A stretch of 9,092 nucleotides of DNA from a bacterium (GTDB taxonomy: Bacteria > Actinomycetota > Acidimicrobiia > Acidimicrobiales > CATQHL01): positions 1-9,092 of the forward strand of contig JAPONU010000020.1 of the NCBI GenBank assembly GCA_026713745.1, given 5' to 3'. Made by a program: the position numbers and the translations under genes. The notes under the pieces are model-generated. The model saw only the letters and a program-made list of their open reading frames with translations, made no database searches and was not told the origin of the DNA. Of this stretch, positions 8,345-9,092 are shown in pieces (positions within the stretch are counted from its first letter, which is position 1; every line of letters begins with the position of its first letter).

Positions 8345-8376
8345 TTGGAGCAGATCGGGCACATGAGGCGCACCGC

Positions 8377-8380
<4 letters not shown>
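8345..8380 (+). CDS. Possible leader minicistron overlapping the eno start
   Basis: A short frame open since the TAA at 8300 ends in TGA at 8378-8380, which overlaps the eno ATG as ATGA. Two starts are possible. TTG at 8345 has AGGA (8331-8334) ten bases upstream and gives the 11-residue MEQIGHMRRTA. ATG at 8363 has GGAG (8347-8350) twelve bases upstream and gives MRRTA. It could couple translation into eno, but with such short length it may equally be chance. No homologue is recognised. Confidence 0.15.
8365..8368 (+). promoter_or_regulatory. Ribosome binding site of eno
   Basis: GAGG lies eight bases before the ATG at 8377 and supports that start rather than the out-of-frame ATG at 8363. 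Confidence 0.6.

Positions 8381-9092
<712 letters not shown>

Larger units (their letters stand above)
8139..8376 (+). promoter_or_regulatory. mazG-eno intergenic region, probable eno promoter and leader
   Basis: This 238-base stretch holds no convincing gene on either strand. The first hundred bases are GC-rich and contain a compact inverted repeat, GGCGCT-g-AGCGCC (8203-8215), and a competing CGAGG/CCTCG pair (8184-8188 with 8214-8218). There is no T-run after them, so an intrinsic terminator for mazG is not clear. From about 8236 the sequence becomes AT-richer: bases 8271-8350 contain 39 G or C out of 80, far below the coding regions around them. This part carries a DnaA-box-like 9-mer, an 8-base palindrome and a small hairpin region, listed separately. 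The composition drop and the gap before eno suggest a promoter, but I cannot assign -35 and -10 elements with confidence. Confidence 0.45.

Noticed and set aside
8236..8350. Replication origin, suggested by the DnaA-box match and AT-richer sequence
   Set aside because: Only one box is seen, and there is no dnaA, dnaN, parA or rpmH neighbour. The gene context is ordinary housekeeping.

Overview
The window is a GC-rich, densely packed stretch of bacterial chromosome carrying seven housekeeping genes, all on the + strand: a GlmU-type nucleotidyltransferase gene (5' end outside the window), prs, rplY (L25/CTC), pth, mfd, a YabN-like mazG, and eno (3' end outside the window). The high-GC codon use points to Actinomycetota. 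So does the gene set: from memory, Mycobacterium tuberculosis keeps glmU-prsA-rplY-pth and mfd-mazG-eno as adjacent blocks on opposite strands. Here the two blocks are fused in one direction. A deep-branching class such as Acidimicrobiia is possible, but this is a guess that the sequence alone cannot prove.

Layout. Bases 1-923 hold the end of the glmU-like gene. A 26-base gap with a good ribosome binding site leads to prs (950-1930). A 74-base gap leads to rplY (2005-2661). Eight bases later pth begins (2670-3293). Its last 11 bases overlap the start of mfd (3283-6765), and mfd overlaps mazG (6762-8138) by the four bases ATGA. The only real intergenic region is 8139-8376 (238 bases). Its second half is clearly AT-richer than its surroundings and probably holds the promoter and leader of eno, which starts at 8377.

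How the genes work together. GlmU and Prs supply activated precursors (UDP-sugar for the cell wall, PRPP for nucleotides, His and Trp). L25 and peptidyl-tRNA hydrolase serve the ribosome. Mfd couples repair to transcription. MazG removes unwanted or damaged nucleoside triphosphates. Enolase serves glycolysis. The tight spacing from glmU to mazG suggests one transcription unit, with eno separately or additionally promoted.

I see no mobile element, CRISPR array, tRNA, rRNA or new multi-gene system. The points that deserve a second look are: (1) the GlmU-like protein ends naturally before the catalytic part of its acetyltransferase domain and has an altered sugar-binding motif; (2) the second MazG repeat has lost its metal-binding residues; (3) the eno leader holds an exact DnaA-box 9-mer, a palindrome, two mutually exclusive small hairpins and a possible leader minicistron whose stop overlaps the eno start.
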